A DNA stretch of 7,803 nt, from contig JAICIG010000381.1 in NCBI GenBank assembly GCA_025924495.1, forward strand, positions 1-7,803, written 5' to 3'. Below are positions 1 to 5,535 of the stretch, one piece after another. The notes beneath the pieces are model-generated. The model was not told the origin of the DNA. It saw nothing but the letters and a program-made list of their open reading frames with translations, and ran no database searches. Every line of letters starts with the position of its first letter. The stretch's first letter is position 1. A program made the translations under genes and the position numbers. The DNA is from Pirellulales bacterium. Its GTDB lineage: Bacteria; Planctomycetota; Planctomycetia; Pirellulales; JAICIG01.

Positions 1-389
1 ATTCGTTGCCCGAGGCCGATTTCCAAAAGCGGGAAATCAAGTACATGTACGCCGACGCGACGCACATGCACTTTCTGGATCAGACCGATTTCAATCAATA
101 TTCGCTGCCGCTGGCCGACTTGACCGACGAAGCCCAATACCTCACCGCCGAGTTGGAAGGCGTTCAAGCGCTAATCTACAACGACGAATGTGTGGGCATC
201 GACATCCCGCAAACCGTCGCCTTGAAGATCACCGAGTGCGATCCTTATGTCAAAGGCAACTCGGCCACCGGCCGCACCAAGCCCGCCACGCTTGAAACCG
301 GCCTGGTGATTCAGGTGCCCGAATACATGGGTCAGGGCGAAACCATCAAGGTCGACACCCGCACGGGCGATTTCTTGTCGCGAGCGTAA
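1..389 (+). CDS. efp: Elongation factor P, C-terminal part (5' end outside window)
   Basis: Elongation factor P binds ribosomes stalled on consecutive prolines, next to the peptidyl-tRNA, and helps peptide bond formation in the cytoplasm. The visible 128 or so residues cover the two C-terminal OB-fold domains. Recognisable family stretches are KYMYADATHMHFLDQTDFNQ at the start of domain II, ECVGIDIPQTVALKITECDP, and the EF-P signature region GRTKPATLETGLVIQVPEYM, ending in IKVDTRTGDFLSRA. Full-length EF-P is about 185-190 residues, so roughly 60 are missing on the left: the KOW-like domain I with the modified lysine/arginine loop tip. The type of EF-P modification therefore cannot be judged. 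The reading frame is open to the window edge, so the TTG at position 6 is internal and not a start. The stop is TAA at 387-389. The gene faces the regulator gene on the opposite strand. Identification is very secure. Confidence 0.97.
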   Translation, partial: SLPEADFQKREIKYMYADATHMHFLDQTDFNQYSLPLADLTDEAQYLTAELEGVQALIYNDECVGIDIPQTVALKITECDPYVKGNSATGRTKPATLETGLVIQVPEYMGQGETIKVDTRTGDFLSRA

Positions 390-400
390 GCCGACAGGAT

Positions 401-429
401 GCGGCCCGTTCTTTCGCGGGAAACGCCGC
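401..429 (+). terminator. Weak bulged hairpin downstream of efp
   Basis: Starting 11 nt after the efp stop codon, 401-404 can pair with 426-429 (GCGG/CCGC) and 405-408 with 417-420 (CCCG/CGGG), with a five-base bulge between the two stems. No run of T follows, so this is at best a weak intrinsic terminator or an RNA 3'-end stabiliser. Position is the main support. Confidence 0.22.
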
Positions 430-460
430 TAGCGAATCGCACGTGATCATCGCCGATGGT

Positions 461-781
461 TTACCGCCAGAGCGTGCCGCTTGGTCGGTCATCGATCGCC
501 CAGCCCGAGACAGGACGACGCACCGGCTGCGAGCTCCGAGATTCCAATGGAGGTTCACGACTTCCCTGGGACTTCGCAGTATCCGAGGCAGCGTCGTCGG
601 CGGGTCCTCGAATGCTCCGGTCGAAATCCAACGTTGACCTCCGCTGTCGCATCCGCGACTCGACGTTTGCGAGGTCCAATCCCACGCGTACGCTGGACGC
701 ATCTCCAACAGACGTCGCGGCGGAAGCGAACATGCAATATCCGGCGACGCACATGAGCAAGGATTTGCGGGCTGGAGTCAT
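461..781 (-). CDS. Doubtful small ORF with signal-peptide-like N-terminus
   Basis: This 106-codon ORF starts at an ATG (781-779) and lies in the otherwise empty gap between efp and the regulator. Its first 25 or so residues look like an export signal: a basic start (MTPARKS), a hydrophobic stretch (LLMCVAGYCMFASAATS), and small residues around a possible cleavage site. The rest is rich in Arg, Ser, Asp and Pro and matches no family I know. There is only a weak Shine-Dalgarno-like GGA just before the ATG. Third codon positions are mostly G/C in the first half and less so later. It lies about 107 nt downstream of the regulator stop on the same strand, beyond two hairpins. Other frames are also open here on both strands, as often happens by chance in GC-rich DNA, so this may not be a gene. 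Confidence 0.25.
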   Translation of the reverse strand: MTPARKSLLMCVAGYCMFASAATSVGDASSVRVGLDLANVESRMRQRRSTLDFDRSIRGPADDAASDTAKSQGSREPPLESRSSQPVRRPVSGWAIDDRPSGTLWR

Positions 782-845
782 GTCCGTTACGTGGCTCTTA
801 TGAGTTTCGATGGTTCTTCCGTAAGGTGACTTACTCAGAATACAA

Positions 846-859
846 GCGCCACCTGGCGC
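846..859 (-). terminator. Hairpin downstream of the regulator gene, possible terminator
   Basis: A perfect five-base-pair stem (GCGCC 846-850 with GGCGC 855-859) closes a four-base loop. On the minus strand it starts 30 nt after the regulator stop codon and is followed by TTGTATT, a weak T-rich tail. A second five-pair hairpin (GTAAG 821-825, CTTAC 830-834) lies just beyond it. Together they are a reasonable but not strong intrinsic terminator for the kinase-regulator operon. Confidence 0.4.
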
Positions 860-888
860 GCATGATCGCTCAAGTCCTGAAGCAGGAT

Positions 889-2268
889 TTACGCTGACTG
901 CTCCAATTGGCTGACCTGATTCAGCTTGTTGTAAAGCGTTTTGAGGCTGATGCCGAGTTCCTCGGCGGCCTTCGGTTTATTGCCGCTGTGCCGGTCGAGC
1001 GATTGCTGGATGGCCTGCAACTCGATCTCGCGCAAGGTGAGCGGTCCGATCGTCTTGAAATGCGGGCCGCGCAGGCGCCGGTTGGCAAACTTGCTGGGCA
1101 GGTGGGCCGCCGTAATCGGCCCCTCGTCGCACAGGATAGCCGCATGCTCGATAACGTTAGCCAGCTCGCGCACATTGCCGGGCCAGCAGTGGTGCTCGAG
1201 CGCCGCAATGGCGTCCGGCGAAAACAGCTCGTCGCCGGGCTTGGCATGCGGCCGAAATCGACTGAGCAGATGCCGGGCCAGAGGCGCAATATCGTCAATC
1301 CGGTCGCGCAAGGGCGGCAGATGAATTTCAAAGGTATTGATGCGGAACATCAAGTCTTCGCGAAATTCGTCTTCGGCCACCATATCGTCCAGGTCGCGGT
1401 GCGTGGCGCAGACCACGCGGACGTCGACGGTGAACGATTCGTTATCGCCGACCCGCCGAATCTCGCCGCTTTCCAGGACGCGGAGCAGTTTGGCTTGCAT
1501 GGCCTTGGGCAACTCGCCGATCTCGTCGAGAAACAGCGTACCGCCGTCGGCCACTTCGAACAGGCCGACGCGATGCTCGTCGGCGCCCGTAAACGAACCT
1601 TTGCGATGCCCGAACAGCTCGCTTTCGATCAGGCTCTCGGGCAGTGCGCCGCAGTTGATCGCCACGTACGGCATGTCGGCCCGCGGGCTTTGATCGTGGA
1701 CGGCGCGAGCGACCAACTCTTTGCCGGTGCCGGTCTCGCCGCGAATCAGCACGGTGGAATTGGTCGGCGCGACCTTCGAAATCAGCGTGCGCACCTGCAC
1801 CATGCCGGGCGTGTCGCCGATCAGTTTCGAGCCCCCTTCGAGCCTTTCGATTTGTCGTTTGAGAGCGCGGTATTTGTTGGTCAGTTCGCGCTTTTCCGCG
1901 ACGCGGACCAGCAATGCTTCGAGTTCGGCCAGCTTGCAAGGCTTGGTCAAGTAATCGAAAGCGCCTTGGCGCAACGCGCCGATGGCCGTATCGAGCGACG
2001 ACTTCCCGGTCAGGATAATTGCTTCCGTGTCGGGCGAAAGTTGCTTGGCCCGGGCGATGACTTGCAGGCCCGACAACTTGGGCATGTCGAGATCGACCAG
2101 GATGCAATCGTACGTGTTGCGCTCGAGAGCGGCGACTGCGACGGCGCCGTCGGGGCAGATGGTCGCCTCGTGCCCCATGCGGGGCAATTCCAGGCTCATC
2201 AATTCTTGCAACGAGCGCTCGTCGTCGGCGAACAACAGCTTGAGACGTTTAGGCGGCTTGGTAGCGAT
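889..2268 (-). CDS. NtrC-family sigma-54-dependent response regulator
   Basis: Phosphorylation-controlled activator of sigma-54 promoters; partner of the adjacent histidine kinase. Numbering from the conventional TTG start at 2235 (448 residues): a receiver domain with an acidic pair at D4-D5, phospho-acceptor D48 in VDLDMP, T76 and K98; then an AAA+ domain with Walker A GETGTGKE (166-173), sigma-54 contact loop GSFTGA (213-218, where GAFTGA is usual), Walker B GGTLFLDEIG (231-240) and WPGNVREL (351-358); then a C-terminal Fis-type helix-turn-helix (about 419-440, NKPKAAEELGIS...LYNKL). The TTG start would remove most of receiver strand 1 and has no Shine-Dalgarno. The frame stays open upstream, reading MATKPPKRLKLLFADDE if ATC at 2268-2266 initiates. 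AAGGAG (2281-2276) lies 7 nt before that codon, so I place the start there, overlapping the kinase gene by 20 bp. Family is certain; the start is not. The stop is TAA at 891-889. Confidence 0.96.
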   Translation of the reverse strand: MATKPPKRLKLLFADDERSLQELMSLELPRMGHEATICPDGAVAVAALERNTYDCILVDLDMPKLSGLQVIARAKQLSPDTEAIILTGKSSLDTAIGALRQGAFDYLTKPCKLAELEALLVRVAEKRELTNKYRALKRQIERLEGGSKLIGDTPGMVQVRTLISKVAPTNSTVLIRGETGTGKELVARAVHDQSPRADMPYVAINCGALPESLIESELFGHRKGSFTGADEHRVGLFEVADGGTLFLDEIGELPKAMQAKLLRVLESGEIRRVGDNESFTVDVRVVCATHRDLDDMVAEDEFREDLMFRINTFEIHLPPLRDRIDDIAPLARHLLSRFRPHAKPGDELFSPDAIAALEHHCWPGNVRELANVIEHAAILCDEGPITAAHLPSKFANRRLRGPHFKTIGPLTLREIELQAIQQSLDRHSGNKPKAAEELGISLKTLYNKLNQVSQLEQSA

Positions 2269-3862
2269 GTCCCTTCTCCTTCTGACTTTTGGCCAGCGGC
2301 AAGCGTACGCAAAACTGCGAACCGCGGCTGGGGCCGTCGCTGTGAACCTCGATGGAACCTTCGTGGTCTGCGACGATCCGGTACACGATTGACAAACCCA
2401 GGCCGGTTCCTTGTCCCCCGCGGCGCCGGGTAAAAAATGGTTCGAACAAATGCTTCATGACTTCGGGCGTCATGCCGCAGCCGGTGTCGGCCACCAGCAG
2501 TTCGGCCTCGCCGCCGCGCTGGCCCAGACGCACTGTCACGCTGCCGCCCGGATCGAGACTGTCCAGTCCGTTGGTCAGCAGATTCAAGACGACCTGCTTG
2601 ATCTCTTGCGGATTGCACGAGACGATCACCGGCTCGCCCGGCTCGAATACGACGTGCTTCTCCTGGTACTTTCCCAGGTGCCCGATCATCTCGATGACCC
2701 CTTGCACCAGATCGGCCAGATCGGCATTCTGCCGTTTGACGTCGCCGATCCGCGAGAAGTCGAGCAATCGTTCGGTGATTTCCTTGCAACGGAAGGCTTC
2801 GGTCTGGATCATTCGCAGGTAGTTGCCGATCACGCGCTGGTCGGGATTCTCGTCCGATATCAGATCGCGGACGCGGCTTTCGAGCGACTCGGCGCACATG
2901 GCGATCGAAGCCAATGGATTGTTGATTTCGTGCGCCACGCCCGCCGCCAAGAATCCGACGCTGGCCAGTTGTTCGCTCCGCACTACCTCTTTGGTGCGCT
3001 CCTGAACCTGGCGATCGAGATCGTCGCGAATCGCTTGAAAGCGATCGGTCATGTCGTTCATGGCCGCGGCCAGCTCCGACATTTCGTCATTGGTTTGCAG
3101 GCGGATGCGATAGCCAAATTGCCCTGAGGCCACCTTCCGCGAGCCGTTGATCAGCACCCGCAGGGGCCGGAAGACCCACTGGTAACAAAGCTTGACGAAC
3201 AAGGCGAGCAGCAACAAAGCAGAAGCGCTGGTGACCCAACTCAAGAACAGCAGCGTGCGGTACTGATCGCGCGCGTCGACGGTGAACTCGTTGATGTTGT
3301 CATACAGGTAGTTGGGCAGTTCGTTGGCCAGACGTTGCAGTTCGTCGAGTTCCTCCTGCAACTGGCCCGTCTTGGCGGGATTGAGCAGCCACTCGCCTTG
3401 CAGTTCGGCGACCTTCACGCGATACAACGCCTGCTGGATTTCACGGACGGTCTCGTGCTCCTGATAACTATCGCTGATGCCGCCCCGGTCAGGATTCTGT
3501 TCCAGTTGCTGCTTATAACGGAGAAAGTTCTCCTGCACGAGCTCGAACTTGGTCTGGAAGGCGGCCCGGTTCCAATGCGCCCGAGGAGAATCGAGGGCGT
3601 AGCGGCTGGCGGCGGTCGAACCGGCCAGCGTATCGCCGGGCTCAAGCGGAGAGTCGTCGCTGACGGCCACGCGCAGGTCGCTGACGCTTTGGATCAAGCG
3701 GTTCGCCTTGGGCAACTCGGGCACGCGGCGACTCAGGCTGCGCACCAGGCTGCGGTAGGCGTACAGACCGTAGATGCCGCCCCAACTGATTGTGGCGACC
3801 ATCACGAGCAACAGCCCGAGACCGATCAGCAACTTGTTACGAATTGGCCACTTGGAAAGCAA
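2249..3862 (-). CDS. Membrane sensor histidine kinase (HAMP-HisKA-HATPase), partner of the NtrC-type regulator
   Basis: Inner-membrane kinase that autophosphorylates on histidine and passes the phosphate to the downstream regulator. Of 537 residues: transmembrane helix 1 about 11-36; a mostly helical, charged extracytoplasmic sensor region about 37-202 with no domain I can name, perhaps a helical bundle; transmembrane helix 2 about 203-225; HAMP linker about 229-280; a short coiled segment; HisKA with phospho-acceptor H311 in AGVAHEINNPLAS; then the ATPase domain with N-box N427/N431 (VVLNLLTNGLDS), G1 DTGCGM (459-464), F-box LFEPFFTRR (472-480) and G2 GQGTGLGLSI (483-492). HEINNPLAS is the H-box form common in NtrB-like kinases paired with NtrC regulators. 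There is no PAS domain. The start is TTG (3862-3860), supported by AAGGAGGT ending 8 nt before it; the next in-frame ATG (residue 21) would cut transmembrane helix 1. All catalytic residues are present. The ligand is unknown. Confidence 0.96.
   Translation of the reverse strand: MLSKWPIRNKLLIGLGLLLVMVATISWGGIYGLYAYRSLVRSLSRRVPELPKANRLIQSVSDLRVAVSDDSPLEPGDTLAGSTAASRYALDSPRAHWNRAAFQTKFELVQENFLRYKQQLEQNPDRGGISDSYQEHETVREIQQALYRVKVAELQGEWLLNPAKTGQLQEELDELQRLANELPNYLYDNINEFTVDARDQYRTLLFLSWVTSASALLLLALFVKLCYQWVFRPLRVLINGSRKVASGQFGYRIRLQTNDEMSELAAAMNDMTDRFQAIRDDLDRQVQERTKEVVRSEQLASVGFLAAGVAHEINNPLASIAMCAESLESRVRDLISDENPDQRVIGNYLRMIQTEAFRCKEITERLLDFSRIGDVKRQNADLADLVQGVIEMIGHLGKYQEKHVVFEPGEPVIVSCNPQEIKQVVLNLLTNGLDSLDPGGSVTVRLGQRGGEAELLVADTGCGMTPEVMKHLFEPFFTRRRGGQGTGLGLSIVYRIVADHEGSIEVHSDGPSRGSQFCVRLPLAKSQKEKGHRYQAA
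2276..2281 (-). promoter_or_regulatory. Shine-Dalgarno that decides the regulator start
   Basis: AAGGAG lies inside the last codons of the kinase gene, 7 nt upstream of ATC (2268-2266) in the regulator frame. No ATG or GTG lies at a suitable distance in that frame. The TTG at 2235 has no comparable site before it. This supports translational coupling and a start near 2268. Confidence 0.6.
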
Positions 3863-3870
3863 AACGTGCG

Positions 3871-3878
3871 ACCTCCTT
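3871..3878 (-). promoter_or_regulatory. Strong Shine-Dalgarno fixing the kinase TTG start
   Basis: AAGGAGGT on the minus strand is a perfect anti-16S match, with 8 nt between it and the TTG at 3862-3860. This makes the TTG a convincing start and keeps the first transmembrane helix intact. Confidence 0.75.
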
Positions 3879-3889
3879 GTCGCGCCATC

Positions 3890-3906
3890 GGCATGCAGCG
3901 CATGCC
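3890..3906 (-). promoter_or_regulatory. 7+7 bp inverted repeat in the kinase leader
   Basis: GGCATGC (3890-3896) and GCATGCC (3900-3906) are perfect reverse complements separated by AGC. The element lies between the proposed -10 box and the Shine-Dalgarno, so it would fall in the 5' untranslated region. It could be a dimeric regulator operator or an mRNA hairpin ending about 11 nt before the Shine-Dalgarno. No family-specific consensus is recognised. Confidence 0.4.
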
Positions 3907-3934
3907 CAGGGTCCGCTCAGCCGACGGGTCGCAG

Positions 3935-3964
3935 AGTGTACCACTATTTCCGGAAACAGGGCAA
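3935..3964 (-). promoter_or_regulatory. Possible sigma-70-like promoter of the kinase-regulator operon
   Basis: On the minus strand TTGCCC (3964-3959) and TACACT (3940-3935) each match four of six consensus positions and are separated by 18 bp. The -10 box lies about 73 bp upstream of the kinase start. The spacer contains TTTCCGGAAA (3947-3956), a perfect 10-bp palindrome that could be an operator. Planctomycete promoters are poorly defined, so this is tentative. Confidence 0.35.
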
Positions 3965-3972
3965 GACGGGCT

Positions 3973-3988
3973 GCCGGTCCCGACCGGC
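3973..3988 (-). terminator. Hairpin directly after the zinc-ribbon membrane protein gene
   Basis: GCCGGT and ACCGGC form a perfect six-base-pair stem with a four-base loop, starting on the base after the TAG stop codon (3991-3989) on the minus strand. The tail that follows (AGCCCGTCTTGCC) has few T, so termination would be partial. It separates this gene from the kinase promoter region. Confidence 0.4.
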
Positions 3989-4801
3989 CTACTCCCAGAT
4001 CAGCCAGGCGATGGCGGCCATGACGGCGACGCCCAGGCCGCCGACGGCGTATCTCGCGGCCGCAGCGCCGATGAAACCGCGCAGTCCGCGCGGCTCGCCT
4101 TCTTCCGTCCGCCAATGCCAATCGAACAAAGCCGCGGCGAACGACAATAGTCCGAGCCCGTAAAGAACGAACAGCCAGAACAGTAGCCGCCGCGAAAGCG
4201 CCGGCTGCAGCATCGGCCCCCCGAGGGCAAAATGAAAGGCCAGCAGGCCCGAAAATGCAGCCGCGACCAATAGCGCAATCTTGAACCATCGCCCGCGCGA
4301 AATTGGTCGAACCGCTGTCGGAACGGGCGTTGCCGGTGGCTCCGGCAACACGGCCCAGGGAGGCGTCGCGGCAGGCCCGATGTTGAAGGGCGACGCGACA
4401 TCGCTTGCCCCGCACAAGCAAGGCACGGCAAGGCCCTGGTACAACTCGGCAGCACTCTTCGCCGCCGGCCAGTCTTGCCGTTTGACGAGCGCCCGGCCCT
4501 CAAGTTGGCCGCCCAACGCCAGCTCGTCGAGCTCCGTTTTAGAAAGGGGCCGTGATTGCGAACCATCGAGTCCTGCAACAATCCACAAGGTCGCTGCAGG
4601 TCGTCGGGTTTCGGCCAATGATTCAGGCCGGGCTGTGGCGCGGGCACGCGGCGCGGTCGTTCGCGCTGCCGCGGGCTTAATCGCTACTGGCCGCGAGCAA
4701 GATGGACAAATCGTTAGCGAACCGACGCGCCGCGAAGACAAGCTCAGCGGTTTGCCGCACTCTGGGCAGATCGGGCCATCAAGCGTCACTGGTCTTCTCA
4801 C
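3989..4801 (-). CDS. Zinc-ribbon / GYF-like membrane protein of unknown function
   Basis: Predicted membrane protein of 270 residues; I do not recognise a named family. The N-terminus is a zinc ribbon with four cysteines in two CPxC pairs (C12, C15, C32, C35). An Ala/Arg/Thr-rich linker (about 43-70) leads to a compact segment (71-123: LWIVAGLDGSQSRPLSKTEL ... LVKRQDWPAAKSAAELY) resembling the GYF_2 fold that often sits beside zinc ribbons and membrane helices in planctomycete proteins. A proline-rich stretch (about 144-166) precedes three hydrophobic helices at about 174-194, 205-227 and 250-268. There is no catalytic motif, and the protein ends two residues past the last helix. The start is GTG at 4801; a second GTG four codons later (4789) is a possible alternative, and neither has a strong Shine-Dalgarno. 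It lies 62 bp after the small charged protein and 126 bp before the kinase, with a hairpin after its stop. A role as a protein-binding membrane anchor is a guess only. Confidence 0.8.
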   Translation of the reverse strand: MRRPVTLDGPICPECGKPLSLSSRRVGSLTICPSCSRPVAIKPAAARTTAPRARATARPESLAETRRPAATLWIVAGLDGSQSRPLSKTELDELALGGQLEGRALVKRQDWPAAKSAAELYQGLAVPCLCGASDVASPFNIGPAATPPWAVLPEPPATPVPTAVRPISRGRWFKIALLVAAAFSGLLAFHFALGGPMLQPALSRRLLFWLFVLYGLGLLSFAAALFDWHWRTEEGEPRGLRGFIGAAAARYAVGGLGVAVMAAIAWLIWE

Positions 4802-4863
4802 CCTGAACCTGACTGACTGCCAAACTCCAGCTCGAACGCTCCGCTCGCACCCTGCGGGTTCAC

Positions 4864-5298
4864 CTAACCGCTGCCAGCTTCATCCTTCATCCGCTTCAAC
4901 AAGTCTGCCGCGCGTTGCCGGGCGACAATGGGACCATCGCTTAATGGGTGCTGCGCGCAGCGGAGCGCTTCGCGAAACAGATCCTCAAGGGCCTGCAGAT
5001 GTTCGAGTTGTTGCCGACGGCCTTCCGCTCTTGCTTTGCGAAGCTGGTCGCGGATCGCTTCGTACTCCTCGGGCGTGCAGCCGTCCGGCCGCAGATCCCA
5101 AGCCAGCAACAATCCCGCGTCGTATTTCTCGGCGAACCTCCGCAAATCGGCAAGCAACTCGGGATCCGAGTCCTCGGCGCCATCAAGATTTTCAAGCCAG
5201 CGGAGCTGCACTTCCACTTGGAGCTGGTTGAGAAAATCGCGAATCATCTCCACGTCGTAGCGTTTGTCCGACGCCGCGCGGGGTTGGCGATTGGGCAT
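4864..5298 (-). CDS. Hypothetical charged, helical cytoplasmic protein
   Basis: This 144-residue protein has no signal peptide or membrane segment and belongs to no family I recognise. It is rich in Arg, Glu, Asp, Leu and Gln and is predicted to be almost entirely helical. The first part (about 14-62) contains a regular heptad-like run (IRDFLNQLQVEVQLRWLENL, then an acidic turn). The middle has LLLAWDLRPDGCTPEEYEAI (63-82). The last half (83-140) is a long amphipathic helix region with possible coiled-coil character. The start is ATG at 5298-5296 with only a weak ribosome-binding site, and the stop is TAG at 4866-4864. It is on the same strand as the membrane protein that follows 62 bp later, so the two may be co-transcribed. 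The long open frame with a coherent amphipathic composition argues that it is a real gene. No function should be assigned. Confidence 0.72.
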   Translation of the reverse strand: MPNRQPRAASDKRYDVEMIRDFLNQLQVEVQLRWLENLDGAEDSDPELLADLRRFAEKYDAGLLLAWDLRPDGCTPEEYEAIRDQLRKARAEGRRQQLEHLQALEDLFREALRCAQHPLSDGPIVARQRAADLLKRMKDEAGSG

Positions 5299-5327
5299 GG
5301 CAGGCTCTGGCTATTGAGTACCGACGC

Positions 5328-5367
5328 TTCTTCGCAGAAGAATTACCATAGCAAGCGACGATTCGCT
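5328..5367 (-). promoter_or_regulatory. Two short inverted repeats upstream of the charged protein
   Basis: TTCTTC (5328-5333) and GAAGAA (5337-5342) are perfect six-base arms around GCA. Next to them AGCGA (5354-5358) and TCGCT (5363-5367) form five-base arms around CGAT. Both lie 30-70 bp upstream of the ATG at 5298 and could be operator sites or leader RNA hairpins. I found no convincing -35/-10 pair around them. Confidence 0.25.
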
Positions 5368-5482
5368 AAGAGATGTGCGCACTAGGTCGCCTGCCAGCCC
5401 TATTATTACCAATCGCCCAGGCCGTTTGCCACCGAATGAACAACACAAAGCGCTCGATCAAGCCGCCATCCAGACCGAACGA

Positions 5483-5498
5483 ACCGCGCCCCTGCGGT
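5483..5498 (-). terminator. Possible weak terminator after the cytochrome gene
   Basis: ACCGC (5483-5487) and GCGGT (5494-5498) form a five-base-pair stem with a six-base loop, 37 nt after the cytochrome stop codon on the minus strand. The following bases (TCGTTCGG) contain only a few T. Placement between two same-strand genes separated by 237 bp is the main argument. Confidence 0.25.
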
Positions 5499-5535
5499 CA
5501 TTTGAACATTCATCGCAGCGCCTCGCTCCTGGATG

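Larger units (their letters stand above)
390..888. other. Gap of about 500 bp between efp and the regulator, without a secure gene
   Basis: No tRNA, rRNA, insertion-sequence end or CRISPR-like repeat is visible here. Short arginine-rich ORFs on both strands (for example 443-637, 456-803 and 481-756 plus; 555-752 minus) overlap one another and look like chance open frames. The only candidates are the weak efp hairpin, the doubtful minus-strand ORF at 461-781, two hairpins at 821-834 and 846-859, and a short plus-strand open stretch ending in TGA at 895-897 whose last 28 or so codons look coding-like. The gap may be a worn-down remnant, an untranslated 3' region shared by two converging genes, or both. 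Confidence 0.5.

Noticed and set aside
618..632. tRNA T-loop-like stretch (GGTCGAAATCC)
   Set aside because: It lacks the TTC core, and no acceptor, D or anticodon arms can be built around it.
854..870. Possible sigma-54 promoter TGGCGCG...ATCGCT on the plus strand
   Set aside because: The -12 GC is displaced by one base and there is no gene for it to drive in that direction.
907..2433. Plus-strand ORF of 508 codons opposite the regulator
   Set aside because: It is the antisense shadow of the NtrC-type gene and the end of the kinase gene. Its translation shows no domain, while the minus strand carries complete receiver, AAA+ and HTH motifs.
3890..3907. Possible sigma-54 promoter (TGGGCATGCGCTGCAT on the minus strand) before the kinase
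   Set aside because: The GG and GC elements are 9 bp apart instead of the required 10, and the bases are better explained by the perfect inverted repeat.
2411..4150. Plus-strand ORFs at 2411-3127 and 3335-4150
   Set aside because: They run antisense to the histidine kinase and have no recognisable motif; the minus strand has all kinase boxes.
4281..5231. Plus-strand ORF of 316 codons and overlapping plus-strand ORFs at 4928-5385
   Set aside because: They cross two minus-strand genes and the gap between them, are rich in Arg, Ser and Pro, and show no domain pattern.
5299..5395. GGCAGGC / GCCTGCC inverted ends about 83 bp apart, like a tiny mobile element
   Set aside because: The arms are only 7 bp, there is no target-site duplication or repeated copy in the window, and such pairs are expected by chance in GC-rich DNA.
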